A stretch of DNA of 62,851 nt, from NCBI RefSeq assembly GCF_013340935.1, contig NZ_WHOS01000042.1, positions 1 to 62,851 on the forward strand, in the 5' to 3' direction. The translations under genes were made by a program, and so were the position numbers. This DNA is from Azospirillum melinis. GTDB taxonomy: Bacteria; Pseudomonadota; Alphaproteobacteria; Azospirillales; Azospirillaceae. This document shows positions 43,264-52,232 of this stretch, piece by piece (position 1 is the stretch's first letter; every line of letters begins with the position of its first letter). Below the pieces are notes generated by a model. It was not told where the DNA came from and did no database searches. It worked only from the letters and a program-made list of their open reading frames with translations.

Positions 43264-43674
43264 TCAGTGCAGGCGCCGCAGCGGCTTGACCGGGATCTCG
43301 ACATCGGCGCGGGCCGGGGCGATGGGACCTGCCTGATGATGGGCGAGACGCCAGTTGCCCTTTTCGCGGGCAAACAGGTTGGTGGCGGCCAGGACGGCAT
43401 CGCCCAGCGTTTCCTCGCAAACCACCAGCGCTGTGTCGCCGTGCAGCGTGACCCGTTCGTTTCGGGCCGCCACCGTGATGCCGCTGGGTGTGCGCAGAAC
43501 GTCGCGCCAGCTGGTCAGCACGGCGTCGCGTCCGAACAGGGCGGTCCAGCCGGGATGGATGCAGGAGACGGGCAGCGTTTCCGCCCACAGGGCTTCCATC
43601 GCGGCGGCGTCGCGGTTGGTGAAGGCCCTGTAGAAGGCTTGGTTCAGGGCCAGCAGCGTGTCGCGGTCGGTCAT
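43264..43674 (-). CDS. NTF2-like / SnoaL-like nuclear transport factor 2 family protein
   Basis: 136 residues from ATG 43674. The fold is indicated by LALNQAFYRAFTNRDAAAMEALWAE, CIHPGWTALFGRDAVLTSWRDVL and a final strand with NWRLAHHQAGP. The family is a small cone-shaped barrel that binds ligands or acts as an isomerase; no catalytic set can be named. It converges on the beta-lactamase-like gene, with 27 bp between them. Confidence 0.88.
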   Translation of the reverse strand: MTDRDTLLALNQAFYRAFTNRDAAAMEALWAETLPVSCIHPGWTALFGRDAVLTSWRDVLRTPSGITVAARNERVTLHGDTALVVCEETLGDAVLAATNLFAREKGNWRLAHHQAGPIAPARADVEIPVKPLRRLH

Positions 43675-43827
43675 GTCTTCATCCGGGCGATGGTTCCGGG
43701 AGGTCGGACGGCGCCCGGCCCGGCGGGCCGGCACCGGGACCGCTTGTAAAGAAGCCATCACTCATGGGCAAGCGCCGGTCCGGACGGATCCGGGCCGGCG
43801 CTGTGACAATGAACGCATCGGACCGGC

Positions 43828-44811
43828 TCAGGCAGTCAGATCGACGCCCTGCGACTTTGCGGGAGTCGCGGCGGTGGCCGCCGTCCCGCTCTTCCCGGCC
43901 GACAGCCCGGCGATCGGATTGGACAGGTCGAGCGTCAGGTGGGTGACGCCGTCCTTCGAGGTGGTCGGCTTCAACACCGCCAGCCCCTTCATCCCGTCGC
44001 CGCCGCCGCCTTTGGCGGCCATGTCGTTCAGCTTGCCGAGGATGTCCTTGATCTCATCCTCGCTGAAGCCTTCCGACCGCACGATCATGCCGGTCGACTC
44101 GCCGGTGGCGGTGGTGGTCATGCCGGTGGCGCTGAGCGCCATATCGCCGCCCTTGCCCAGGGAAGCCTGCAGGCGCTGGTCGTCGCGGCGGAAGTCCAGG
44201 GTCGATTTCGCGAAGGAGATCTTGACGCTGCGGTCGCCGTCCTGGATTTCCAGGTCGATCCCATGCGACTCGATCGACCACTGGGACTGGGTGGCCTGCA
44301 TGTCCACCGACAGGTCGCTGAGGTTCATGCCGTCCAGCTTGGACTTCAGCCCGTCGCCGAAGCCCTTCACCGCGTCGTCGATCCGGTTCTGCGGAACGCC
44401 GAGCGCACTCAGCGTATCGCCGAGCCCCTGCTTCAGGGCGTCGATGCCCTTGCCGAACATGCCGGCCAGGCCCTTGCCGTGGTCCAGTGCCGACTGCATC
44501 AGCGACTGGGCCTGCTTTGCACGGTCCACGCCGCTGCCGGAGGCCAGGGCGCCACCCCCGCCCGCTGCCCCGCCCGCTGCCTGGGTGCCGCTCTTGCCGG
44601 TCATGCTGTCCAGCAGCGATTCCATCGACTGGCTGATGGTGTAGGCCGGCGATTGGGACTTCTTGTCTGCCTTGTCGCCGTCCACCGTTTTCGCGTCCGA
44701 TTTGGCCAGCGCGTCCTTCACCGTGCCGGCCGTCTTTGACGAACCGTTCTGCACAGCCGTGGACAGCACCGACGGTTTGCCGCTCGGGCCGCTGAGCTCC
44801 GCGTAGTACAT
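43828..44811 (-). CDS. Hypothetical Gly/Ser/Lys-rich protein
   Basis: 327 residues from ATG 44811 (GGGGG at 6-10 bp). No signal peptide or membrane segment. An N-terminal Ser/Lys/Thr-rich part carries a Gly/Ala block (GGAAGGGGALASGSG, about residues 79-93). A helical centre follows (SLMQSALDHGKGLAGMFGKGIDALKQGLGDTLSALG), then a strand-rich section (SQWSIESHGIDLEIQDGDRSVKISF) and a disordered tail ending GVDLTA. I do not recognise it. Its composition resembles exported or surface-linked proteins lacking classical signals, but that is a guess. Confidence 0.75.
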   Translation of the reverse strand: MYYAELSGPSGKPSVLSTAVQNGSSKTAGTVKDALAKSDAKTVDGDKADKKSQSPAYTISQSMESLLDSMTGKSGTQAAGGAAGGGGALASGSGVDRAKQAQSLMQSALDHGKGLAGMFGKGIDALKQGLGDTLSALGVPQNRIDDAVKGFGDGLKSKLDGMNLSDLSVDMQATQSQWSIESHGIDLEIQDGDRSVKISFAKSTLDFRRDDQRLQASLGKGGDMALSATGMTTTATGESTGMIVRSEGFSEDEIKDILGKLNDMAAKGGGGDGMKGLAVLKPTTSKDGVTHLTLDLSNPIAGLSAGKSGTAATAATPAKSQGVDLTA

Positions 44812-45075
44812 GGATGCCCCCGCATCGCGTTGTTTGTGTGCAAGCGGAAGCATGGCGCCGGCAACCTTTACCGTTTGTTAATTTCATGGATTTCTTTCAA
44901 TGATTGAAACAAATTCGTTTCCTTACTAAGTATCGACGACTGTGAAACTTCATCCGATGTCTTGGTACCACTTGTTCCGCCTGCGTGATGAGCTGCGACG
45001 AGGCGCGGCTTTCACCATGGAGAAGGGGCTGCTACCCTTGTCGCCAAAGGACCCGGAAGAAGGGAGCCAGCCATC

Positions 45076-46773
45076 ATGACCGACCACCTGTCCATAGCCC
45101 TCGCCCAGATCAATCCCGCCGCCGGCAACCTCGCCGCGAATGCCGACCGACTCCGTGCCGTAAGGGCTGAGGCCGCGGCACGCGGTGCCGATCTGGTCGT
45201 CTGTCCCGCTGCCGGCCTGTCCGGTGCCCCGTTGCTGGATCTGGCTGCACTTCCTGCCTTCCTCGACACGGTGGAGGCAACGGTGCAGGCGCTGGCGGAG
45301 GACACCGCCGACGGTGGCCCGGCCTTGCTGGTTGGCGCGCCCTGGCATGGGGATTCGGTGCCTGGGGATTTGGGACGCGACGGATCGAAGCGTCACAATG
45401 CCGCGCTGTTGCTGGATGGTGGGAGAATCGCTGCGATTCGTTTCCAGGCCGTAATGGATTCCGGTGAAATCGGTGGGCCGGAGGAGGATCGTTTTGATAG
45501 CGGTCCGATGCCGGGTCCGGTGAATGTTCGCGGAGTGCGGATCGGCCTGCTGGTCGGCGGCGACCTGACCACCGGCGACGTTGCAGAAACGCTGGCGGAA
45601 AGCGGTGCCGAGCTGCTGGTCGCCATGCTGGCAAGTCCCTTCGCTCCTGGCCGCGCCGACCAGCGGATTCATGCCGGCGTCGCGCGGGTGGTGGAATGCG
45701 GGTTGCCGCTGGCCGCCGTGAACCTGATCGGCGGGCAGGACGAGCGGGTGTTCGACGGCGGCAGCTTCGCGCTCGCCCCCGGCGGGCGGCTGGTCGCCCA
45801 GGCTCCGCTGTTCGCCGAACATCTTCTGCTGACCCGGTGGGAACGCGGAGACGATGATGGCTGGGACAGTTCTGAGGCCGAAACGATTGCTCCGGCTGAA
45901 GGAACTGAGGCGCTCTATGGCGCGCTGGTGCTGGGTCTGCATGATGCCGTAACGAAATCCGGCGCGCCGGGTGTGGCGGTCGGTCTGACCGGCGGTCTGG
46001 ACTCGGCGCTTGTCGCCGCCATCGCCGTCGACGCGTTGGGGCCGGAGCGGGTCCTGGCGGTCCGGGCACCGCTGCCGGGCGGCCCGGACGCTGATCTTGC
46101 CGGTGCCCTGGCCGACAGTCTGGACGACGCGGCGGAAATCGTGGAACTGCTGGGCTGCCGCCTCGACAATGTCGCGCTGGCGCCGCTGCTGAAGGCTGCC
46201 GACTCGCTGTTGGCCCCGGCCTTCGCCGGCCGCGATCCGGCCATGGCGGTGGAGCGGATGCATGCCCGTCTGCGTGCCGCAACTCTGGCGGCGCTGGCGG
46301 AGCGGATGGGGGCCTTGCTGCTGTCGAGCGTGGACCGTACCGACCGGTTGCTCGGCCTTGCGCCGGAGGAGACGGGTTGCGGCTATGCCGTGCTGGCCGA
46401 CGTGCCGAAGACGGCGGTACTGGAACTGGCGCGCTGGCGCAACCGCAACCAGCCGGCGGCATCGCGCGGGCCAGCCGGGCTGGTTGTCCCGGAGCGGGTG
46501 CTGACGCGTCGGATGAAGGCTGAAACTCCGGCCGGGCTGCCGCCGGCGGAGGCGTTGGACGATCTGCTGGCCGGCTTGCTCGATGGCGGGCTGTCGCCGG
46601 CCGATCTCATGACGCGCGGTCATGCATCGGAGACGGTGGCGGCGGTCTGGCGATTGATGGCTCGGGCGGAAGCAGGCCGCCGCGGGGCTCCGCCGGGGCC
46701 GCGTGTGTCCCGCCGGTCAACGGTGCGGTTGCGGCGCTTTCCGATTGCCGGCGACTTCACCGATCTGCTGTAG
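45076..46773 (+). CDS. NAD synthetase (NadE) paralogue with altered active sites
   Basis: 565 residues, full length for glutamine-dependent NAD synthetase: nitrilase-type glutaminase domain (1-255) and synthetase domain (280-565). Family membership is clear (GGQDERVFDGGSFAL, SALVAAIAVDALGPERV, RRFPIAGDF). But the glutaminase triad is lost: Glu is Ala45 (CPAAGLSG), Lys is Gln124 (IRFQAV) and Cys is Gly161 (LLVGGDLT). In the synthetase, the P-loop is TGGLDS (305-310) in place of SGGIDS, and the TGNKSE block reads SSVDRTD (417-423). Rare codons such as AGA appear. Either a new function or slow decay; a normal nadE is expected elsewhere. Confidence 0.85.
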   Translation: MTDHLSIALAQINPAAGNLAANADRLRAVRAEAAARGADLVVCPAAGLSGAPLLDLAALPAFLDTVEATVQALAEDTADGGPALLVGAPWHGDSVPGDLGRDGSKRHNAALLLDGGRIAAIRFQAVMDSGEIGGPEEDRFDSGPMPGPVNVRGVRIGLLVGGDLTTGDVAETLAESGAELLVAMLASPFAPGRADQRIHAGVARVVECGLPLAAVNLIGGQDERVFDGGSFALAPGGRLVAQAPLFAEHLLLTRWERGDDDGWDSSEAETIAPAEGTEALYGALVLGLHDAVTKSGAPGVAVGLTGGLDSALVAAIAVDALGPERVLAVRAPLPGGPDADLAGALADSLDDAAEIVELLGCRLDNVALAPLLKAADSLLAPAFAGRDPAMAVERMHARLRAATLAALAERMGALLLSSVDRTDRLLGLAPEETGCGYAVLADVPKTAVLELARWRNRNQPAASRGPAGLVVPERVLTRRMKAETPAGLPPAEALDDLLAGLLDGGLSPADLMTRGHASETVAAVWRLMARAEAGRRGAPPGPRVSRRSTVRLRRFPIAGDFTDLL

Positions 46774-46785
46774 AGCGGGCGGGTG

Positions 46786-46804
46786 GAAGGGGGCAGCCCC
46801 CTTC
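46786..46804 (+). terminator. Short hairpin after the NadE paralogue
   Basis: GAAGGGGG pairs with CCCCCTTC around a 3-nt loop, 13 bp after the stop. No T-run follows. Confidence 0.4.
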
Positions 46805-46830
46805 ACACCCGTTTCGAAGTCTCGCGGACG

Positions 46831-47055
46831 TCAGCCGCGCGTCAGCTTGATGATCGTGGCGATCATGCCGAAGGTCCACAGCACGGCCGGCAGAACCACT
46901 CAGGTCGGATGGAAGATGATCGCCAGCGGCATGATGAAGATCAGCAGCATGGCGGGAAAGACGAAGAAGGGCGAATTTCCCCAGTTGCTCAACAACCCGG
47001 CTGGGTTCGCGTCTTCACCAAGATAAGCATCGGCGGTAACCGCTTGATCCGTCAT
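46831..47055 (-). pseudogene. Small two-helix membrane protein interrupted by in-frame TGA
   Basis: ATG 47055 opens MTDQAVTADAYLGEDANPAG, followed by a hydrophobic helix (FFVFPAMLLIFIMPLAIIF) and a stop TGA at 46900-46902. Reading past this stop gives VVLPAVLWTFGMIATIIKL, a second helix, then TRG and a natural stop at 46831. The join reads FHPT-stop-VVLP, where a TGG Trp would restore one 74-residue protein. So a single G-to-A change seems to have truncated it, unless the 51-residue form is functional. No family is recognised. Confidence 0.6.
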
Positions 47056-47202
47056 CTCTATCACCCAAAGATTTTTGCGGTTATCTCCTGTCCCGCAGTG
47101 CAGCAAGACAGGGGTTCATACGCCACGATGCTTTGGATGGCCAGAGCGCAGCCTTTGCCGTTGCTTTTGACTTTGGTCGAAGATTGGGTTCCGGGACGCC
47201 GG

Positions 47203-47772
47203 TTACGCGGCTTCGGTCAGTGCCAGCTGCGGGCGGCGCAGGCTGGACTGGATGGTGAAGGGCGCACGGACGCCGCCATTGAACAGCTCGGCGCATTCCA
47301 GAGCCTTCAGCACGCGCTCTTCCGGCGGCTGGCCGGCGGTGGAGGCGAGCGAACCCAACGCATAGTCCGATCCGCAGCCGATGGCATGGTAGCCGCGCAC
47401 CGCCTCGCCGACCTGATAGTCGGACTGCACGGTGAAGAGGCGGCCTTCCAGCCCTACCATGAAGGTGCCGCCTGTCTCCACGTCGTTGGAGCGGTGGGCG
47501 TAGCCGCCGTCCTTCAAGCAGTTGCGGACGGCATCGACGAAGTCGACGACCATGTAGCGGAACAGGTCGGCGTCATGGTCGCGGGACGGGACCTCCAGCC
47601 GGTAATGCAACAGCTGGCCCATGCGGAAGGAACTGGTGAAGCCGATCAGGCTGTCGCCGTTGCGGAACACTTTGGTGTCGGCGCGGACGGTGATGTCCAG
47701 CCCGTTCACCCCGGCGCTGTCGCCGCCCATCCACACGCGATCGCCGTCCACCAATCCCACAATGCAGGTCAT
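47203..47772 (-). CDS. Stand-alone proteasome/HslV-like Ntn hydrolase
   Basis: 189 residues from ATG 47772, with GAGGG 6 bp upstream. The protein starts MTCIVGLVDGDRVWMGGDSAG. After removal of Met the N-terminal Thr1 would be free, with Asp17 (GGDS) and Lys33 (DTKVF) at exactly the positions used by HslV and proteasome beta subunits; a later GCGSDYALGSL matches the Ser129 region. So an active threonine peptidase fold is likely. No HslU ATPase or maturation gene is adjacent. It is not HslV itself, nor the longer Anbu family. Substrate and partners are unknown. Confidence 0.75.
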   Translation of the reverse strand: MTCIVGLVDGDRVWMGGDSAGVNGLDITVRADTKVFRNGDSLIGFTSSFRMGQLLHYRLEVPSRDHDADLFRYMVVDFVDAVRNCLKDGGYAHRSNDVETGGTFMVGLEGRLFTVQSDYQVGEAVRGYHAIGCGSDYALGSLASTAGQPPEERVLKALECAELFNGGVRAPFTIQSSLRRPQLALTEAA

Positions 47773-47908
47773 CGCCAACCCTCGCCTGATAAAAAAGAAA
47801 CCGAGGCAAAGGGTGGGGGAAGGCGGTTAATGAATTATTGCTCAGCTTTGTGACATTGCGCGTGACAAAGGAGGTATCGTTACCCCCTTCGTCGTGCGTT
47901 TATCTTGC

Positions 47909-48577
47909 TTACTTCGCCAGATCGACCAGAGCCTTGACAGTATTTTCGGCCCCTTTGGCGATCTGTGCCAGAGTGGCGTCCAGCATGTAGCAAGGGGAGG
48001 TGACCACCTTCAGCCCCGGATCGACCACGATCTCGCCATGGGTGGTGGTGCGGTGGACCGCCCCCATCGCTTCCAGGGCGGCGACGGTCCCAGGATCGTT
48101 GCCGACGGTCAATTCCACCCCCTGCTGGCCCAGGATCTTGGCGAGGATGGCCGGCGCGATGCACAGCGCGCCGATCGGCTTGCCGGCCGCACGCATGGCG
48201 GCGACGGCGGCCACCACCTGCGGGTTGACCGAGCAGTCGGCCCCCTTGAAGGCGAAGTCGCTGAGATTCTTGGCGGCGCCGAATCCGCCGGGGAAGATCA
48301 GCGCATCGACGTCGCCGGCCGAGAACTCGCTGAGCGCGGTGATCTTGCCGCGGGCGATGCGTGCCGACTCGACCAGCACGTTGCGGCTTTCGCCTGTCTC
48401 CTGGCCGGTCAGGTGGTTGACGACATGGGCCTGCGGAATGTCGGGGGCGTAGCACACCGCCACCGCGCCCACCCTGGCGATGGCCAGCAGGGTGCAGACC
48501 GCCTCGTGGATTTCCGCGCCGTCATACACGCCGCAGCCCGACAGCACGACGCCGATGCGCAAGCTCTTGTCCGCCAT
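47909..48577 (-). CDS. elbB: ElbB-type isoprenoid biosynthesis glyoxalase
   Basis: 222 residues of the DJ-1/PfpI superfamily. Blocks include GVVLSGCGVYDGAEIHEAV, YAPDIPQAHVVNHLTG, DALIFPGGFGAAKNLSDFA and the nucleophile elbow GALCIAPAIL with its Cys. In E. coli ElbB (GlxIII-like) has glyoxalase activity; the link to isoprenoids is historical. It is a single gene divergent from gltX with 180 bp between starts. Confidence 0.93.
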   Translation of the reverse strand: MADKSLRIGVVLSGCGVYDGAEIHEAVCTLLAIARVGAVAVCYAPDIPQAHVVNHLTGQETGESRNVLVESARIARGKITALSEFSAGDVDALIFPGGFGAAKNLSDFAFKGADCSVNPQVVAAVAAMRAAGKPIGALCIAPAILAKILGQQGVELTVGNDPGTVAALEAMGAVHRTTTHGEIVVDPGLKVVTSPCYMLDATLAQIAKGAENTVKALVDLAK

Positions 48578-48757
48578 AGGATGTCTCCGAGATTGGATTT
48601 GCCGCCAAGCTAACGCAGCCCGTTTCCCGCGCCTACCGTAGCAACCGACGCAATGCCCGACCTGTTGCGCGGATGCATCGGTCGCGGACCGCTTTCGGAA
48701 GGCGCGCCGGCCGTGCTAGGACTGCCCGTCTGTCCCGTCCGCAACCCGAGTCCAGCC

Positions 48758-50101
48758 ATGTCCACCGCCGTCCGTTTCGCCCCCAGCCCGACCGGCCGCA
48801 TCCATGTCGGCAATGTGCGCCTTGCGCTCGTCAACTGGCTGTTTGCGCGCAAGACCGGCGGAAGCTTCATGTTCCGGCTCGACGACACCGACGAGGAGCG
48901 CTCCACCCAGGAATTCGCCGATGCCATCGCTGCCGACCTGACCTGGTTGGGCCTGACCTGGGATCGTTTCGCCCGCGAAAGCGACCGCTATCCGCGCTAT
49001 GACGAGGCGGCATCGGCGTTGAAGGCCGCCGGCCGGCTCTATCCCTGCTACGAGACGCCGGAGGAACTGAACCTCAAGCGCGCCAGCCTGGTGTCGCAGG
49101 GCCGTCCGCCGATCTACGACCGCGCCGCGCTGCGCCTGACCGACGAGGACCGCGCCCGGCTGGAAGGGGAAGGGCGCAAGGCCCATTGGCGCTTCAAGTT
49201 GAACCCGACTCCGGTGGAGTGGATAGATCTCGTCCGCGGGCCGGTGCGGTTCGAGGGCACGGCGCTGAGCGATCCGGTGTTGATCCGCGAGGATGGCCGG
49301 CCGCTCTACACCCTGACCAGCGTGGTCGATGACGCCGACTTCGCCATCACCCACATCATCCGCGGCGAGGACCATGTCGCCAACACCGCGGTTCAGATAC
49401 AGATTTTCGAAGCTCTTGGTGCGGCGGTGCCGTCCTTCGCCCATCTGCCGCTGCTGACCGATGCCGGCGGGCAGGGGCTGTCGAAGCGGCTGGGCAGCCT
49501 GTCGGTCGGCAGTCTGCGCGACGAGGACGGCATCGAGCCGATGGCGGTCAACAGCCTGCTGGCGAAGCTCGGCACCTCCGATCCCATCGAGGCGCGGCTG
49601 ACGCTTGAGGAGTTGGTGGCGGAGTTCGACCTGTCGAAGATCGCCCGCGGCACGCCGAAGTTCGATCCGGAGGAGCTAGGCCGGCTGAACGCCCGCATCC
49701 TGCACCTGACGCCGTTCGAGATGGTGGCCGCCCGGCTGGAGGCGCTGGGCCTGACCGGTGCCGACACCGCTTTCTGGGACGCGGTGCGGCCCAATCTGGC
49801 GCGACTGAGCGAGGCGCGGGACTGGTGGGCGGTGACACATGCGCCGGTGACGCCGCTGGTGGAGGATGCCGCTTTCCTGGCCCAGGCGGCGGCGCTGCTG
49901 CCCGTCGAGCCGTGGGACCTCGGCACCTGGGGCGCCTGGACCAATGCGGTGAAGGGGGCGACGGGCCGCAAGGGCAAGGAGCTGTTCCTTCCTCTGCGCC
50001 GCGCGCTGACCGGGCGCGACCATGGACCGGAATTGAAGAACCTGCTACCCCTGATCGGACGGGCGCGCAGCCTCCGGCGTCTGGCCGGCGAAACCGCCTG
50101 A
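48758..50101 (+). CDS. gltX: Glutamate--tRNA ligase
   Basis: 447 residues from ATG 48758 (MSTAVRFAPSPTGRIHVGNV). The class I HIGH-like motif is IHVGN and the KMSKS-like motif is GLSKRLGS. The catalytic fold carries FRLDDTDEERS and the WRFKL stretch; the C-terminal anticodon-binding helical domain follows (about 300-447). Alphaproteobacteria often have two GluRS copies, one also charging tRNA-Gln for the GatCAB route; which this is cannot be told. cysS begins 28 bp downstream. Confidence 0.95.
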   Translation: MSTAVRFAPSPTGRIHVGNVRLALVNWLFARKTGGSFMFRLDDTDEERSTQEFADAIAADLTWLGLTWDRFARESDRYPRYDEAASALKAAGRLYPCYETPEELNLKRASLVSQGRPPIYDRAALRLTDEDRARLEGEGRKAHWRFKLNPTPVEWIDLVRGPVRFEGTALSDPVLIREDGRPLYTLTSVVDDADFAITHIIRGEDHVANTAVQIQIFEALGAAVPSFAHLPLLTDAGGQGLSKRLGSLSVGSLRDEDGIEPMAVNSLLAKLGTSDPIEARLTLEELVAEFDLSKIARGTPKFDPEELGRLNARILHLTPFEMVAARLEALGLTGADTAFWDAVRPNLARLSEARDWWAVTHAPVTPLVEDAAFLAQAAALLPVEPWDLGTWGAWTNAVKGATGRKGKELFLPLRRALTGRDHGPELKNLLPLIGRARSLRRLAGETA

Positions 50102-50129
50102 AACCTTTCTTAATCCAGGAGTTCGGACC

Positions 50130-51506
50130 GTGCCGTTGGACCTCTACAACACGCTGACCCGCCGTAAGGAGCGCTTCGAGCCGCTTCGCCCGGACCATGT
50201 CGGCATGTATGTCTGTGGTCCGACCGTCTACGACACGGCCCATATCGGCAACGCCCGGCCGGTGGTGGTGTTCGACCTGCTGTTCCGGCTGCTGTCGCGG
50301 CTCTATCCGGCGGTGACCTATGTCCGCAACATCACCGATGTGGACGACAAGATCATCGACCGGGCGCGGGACAGCGGCGAGCCGATCGATGCGCTGACCG
50401 TGCGCACCACCGACCTGTTCCATGCCGACATGGACGCGCTGAACGCGCTGCGCCCGAGCATCGAGCCGCGGGCGACCCAGCATATCGGCCAGATGATCGC
50501 GCTGATCGCCACGCTGATCGAGCGCGGCAACGCCTATGCGGCGGAAGGGCATGTGCTGTTCTCCGTGCCGTCGATGCCGAGCTACGGCCAGCTGTCCCGC
50601 CGCTCGCTGGAGGACATGATCGCCGGTGCGCGGGTGGAGGTGGCTCCCTACAAGCGCGATAGCTCCGACTTCGTGCTGTGGAAGCCGAGCAGCCCCGACC
50701 AGCCCGGTTGGGACAGCCCCTGGGGCCGCGGCCGGCCCGGCTGGCACATCGAATGCTCCGCCATGGCGAAGGAGCATCTCGGCGCCACCTTCGACATCCA
50801 TGGCGGCGGGCTGGATCTGATCTTCCCGCACCATGAGAACGAGATCGCCCAGAGCTGCTGCGCCAACGGCACCGACCGGCTGGCCCGCACCTGGGTCCAC
50901 AACGGCTTCGTGACGGTCGAAGGCGAGAAGATGTCGAAGTCTCTCGGCAACTTCTTCACCGTCCACGATCTGCTGGACGAGTTCCCGGGCGAGGCGATCC
51001 GCCTCACCCTGCTGAGCGCCCATTACCGCCAGCCGCTGGACTTCACCCGTGAGGGAATCCGGCAGGCCAAGGGTGCGCTCGACCGCTGGTATCAGGCTCT
51101 GCGCGGAGAGCCGGCAGCCATTCCGGCCGAGCTGCCCTTTGACGTGCTGGCGGCGCTGGAGGACGACCTGAACAGCCCGCTCGCCATCGCGCATCTGCAC
51201 GAGCTGGCGACCGCGGTGAACAAGGCGAAGAGCGATGCCGAGAAGGCCGCGGCCAAGGGTGCGCTGCTGGCGGCCGGACAACAGCTCGGCCTGTTGCAGC
51301 AGGATGCGGAGGCATGGTTCCGCTGGGCGCCGACCGGTGGGGCCGAAGGGTTGACCGACGCCGAGGTCGAGCAACTGATCGTCGATCGCAAGTCCGCCCG
51401 CGCAGCCAAGAACTTTGCCGAGGCCGACCGCATCCGTAAGGAACTGGCCGACAAGGGCATCGTCCTCGAAGACGGTCCGCAGGGTACGACCTGGAAGCGG
51501 GGGTAA
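50130..51506 (+). CDS. cysS: Cysteine--tRNA ligase
   Basis: 458 residues from GTG 50130, with CCAGGAG upstream. The zinc Cys29 and HIGN (38-41) sit in VCGPTVYDTAHIGNARP; KMSKS is intact in GEKMSKSLGNF. The WHIECSAM and FPHHENEIAQS blocks give further zinc ligands. The C-terminal DALR and helical domains are complete. gltX and cysS are on one strand with 28 bp between them, probably one transcript. Confidence 0.97.
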   Translation: MPLDLYNTLTRRKERFEPLRPDHVGMYVCGPTVYDTAHIGNARPVVVFDLLFRLLSRLYPAVTYVRNITDVDDKIIDRARDSGEPIDALTVRTTDLFHADMDALNALRPSIEPRATQHIGQMIALIATLIERGNAYAAEGHVLFSVPSMPSYGQLSRRSLEDMIAGARVEVAPYKRDSSDFVLWKPSSPDQPGWDSPWGRGRPGWHIECSAMAKEHLGATFDIHGGGLDLIFPHHENEIAQSCCANGTDRLARTWVHNGFVTVEGEKMSKSLGNFFTVHDLLDEFPGEAIRLTLLSAHYRQPLDFTREGIRQAKGALDRWYQALRGEPAAIPAELPFDVLAALEDDLNSPLAIAHLHELATAVNKAKSDAEKAAAKGALLAAGQQLGLLQQDAEAWFRWAPTGGAEGLTDAEVEQLIVDRKSARAAKNFAEADRIRKELADKGIVLEDGPQGTTWKRG

Positions 51507-51515
51507 TTGGTCGAT

Positions 51516-51544
51516 CCGCCCTTTCCCAATGAGGGAAAGGGCGG
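51516..51544 (+). terminator. Hairpin after cysS
   Basis: CCGCCCTTTCCC pairs perfectly with GGGAAAGGGCGG around a 5-nt loop, 10 bp beyond the stop. No T-run follows, so termination is less certain. Confidence 0.5.
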
Positions 51545-51680
51545 GCCACCCATCATTGTTCCCTGGATCGCAACAAACCTTCGTCAAATTCGCTGATTAT
51601 CCCACACGTCGATCCGGCCTAATCTCCTCATCAGACAAAACGCGGCCCGTCCGGCCCACCTGACCGAGGAGACCCTGACC

Positions 51681-52112
51681 ATGATCGACAATCGCACCGC
51701 TCCCTATGCCGCCTTCCTGCTGCGCGTCGGCCTCGGCCTGCTGTTCCTGGCGCATGGCCTCGTGCTGAAGGTGCTGACCTTTACCATTCCCGGCACCGTC
51801 GGTTATTTCGAGAGCATCGGCTATCCCGGCTTCTTCGCTTATCTCGTGATCCTGGGCGAGATCGGCGGCGGGCTGCTGCTGATCGCCGGTGTCTACACCC
51901 GCTGGATCGCGCTGGCCCTGCTGCCGATCATGATCGGCGCCACGCTCCAGCATGTCGGCAATGGCTGGGTGTTCAATACGCAGGGTGGCGGTTGGGAGTT
52001 CCCGGCCTTCTGGACGGTCCTGCTGGTGGTGCAGTCGCTGTTGGGCGAGGGCGCCTTCGCCCTGAAGGTTCCGGCACTGGGCGCCCCGAGCGACCGTCGC
52101 GAACTGGCCTGA
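51681..52112 (+). CDS. DoxX family membrane protein
   Basis: 143 residues with four membrane segments. The family start (YAAFLLRVGLGLLFLAHGLVLKVL) and GFFAYLVILGEIGGGLLLIAG are present. DoxX-type proteins are poorly defined; some are linked to quinone or thiosulfate metabolism or oxidative stress. The ATG at 51681 follows GAGGAG. It is a single gene between cysS and pmbA. Confidence 0.9.
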   Translation: MIDNRTAPYAAFLLRVGLGLLFLAHGLVLKVLTFTIPGTVGYFESIGYPGFFAYLVILGEIGGGLLLIAGVYTRWIALALLPIMIGATLQHVGNGWVFNTQGGGWEFPAFWTVLLVVQSLLGEGAFALKVPALGAPSDRRELA

Positions 52113-52232
52113 TCCGCAACCAAAACCGGTATTCGATGGTGGCGCGGAGCGGGGAGGGGGCAATTTGCCTCTTCCCCGTTCCGCGTCGCCGTCCCATTTG
52201 GTAGACAGGACGGAGACCAACCGGAGAGCCTG

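Noticed and set aside
44830..44880. A TAAAGGTT-N11-GC arrangement resembling a flagellar sigma-28 promoter upstream of the unknown Gly/Ser-rich gene
   Set aside because: The -10 half matches GCCGATAA in only a few positions; chance occurrence cannot be excluded.
46900..46902. Selenocysteine reading of the in-frame TGA
   Set aside because: The context is a hydrophobic membrane protein with no redox motif, and no convincing SECIS-like stem was seen after the TGA.
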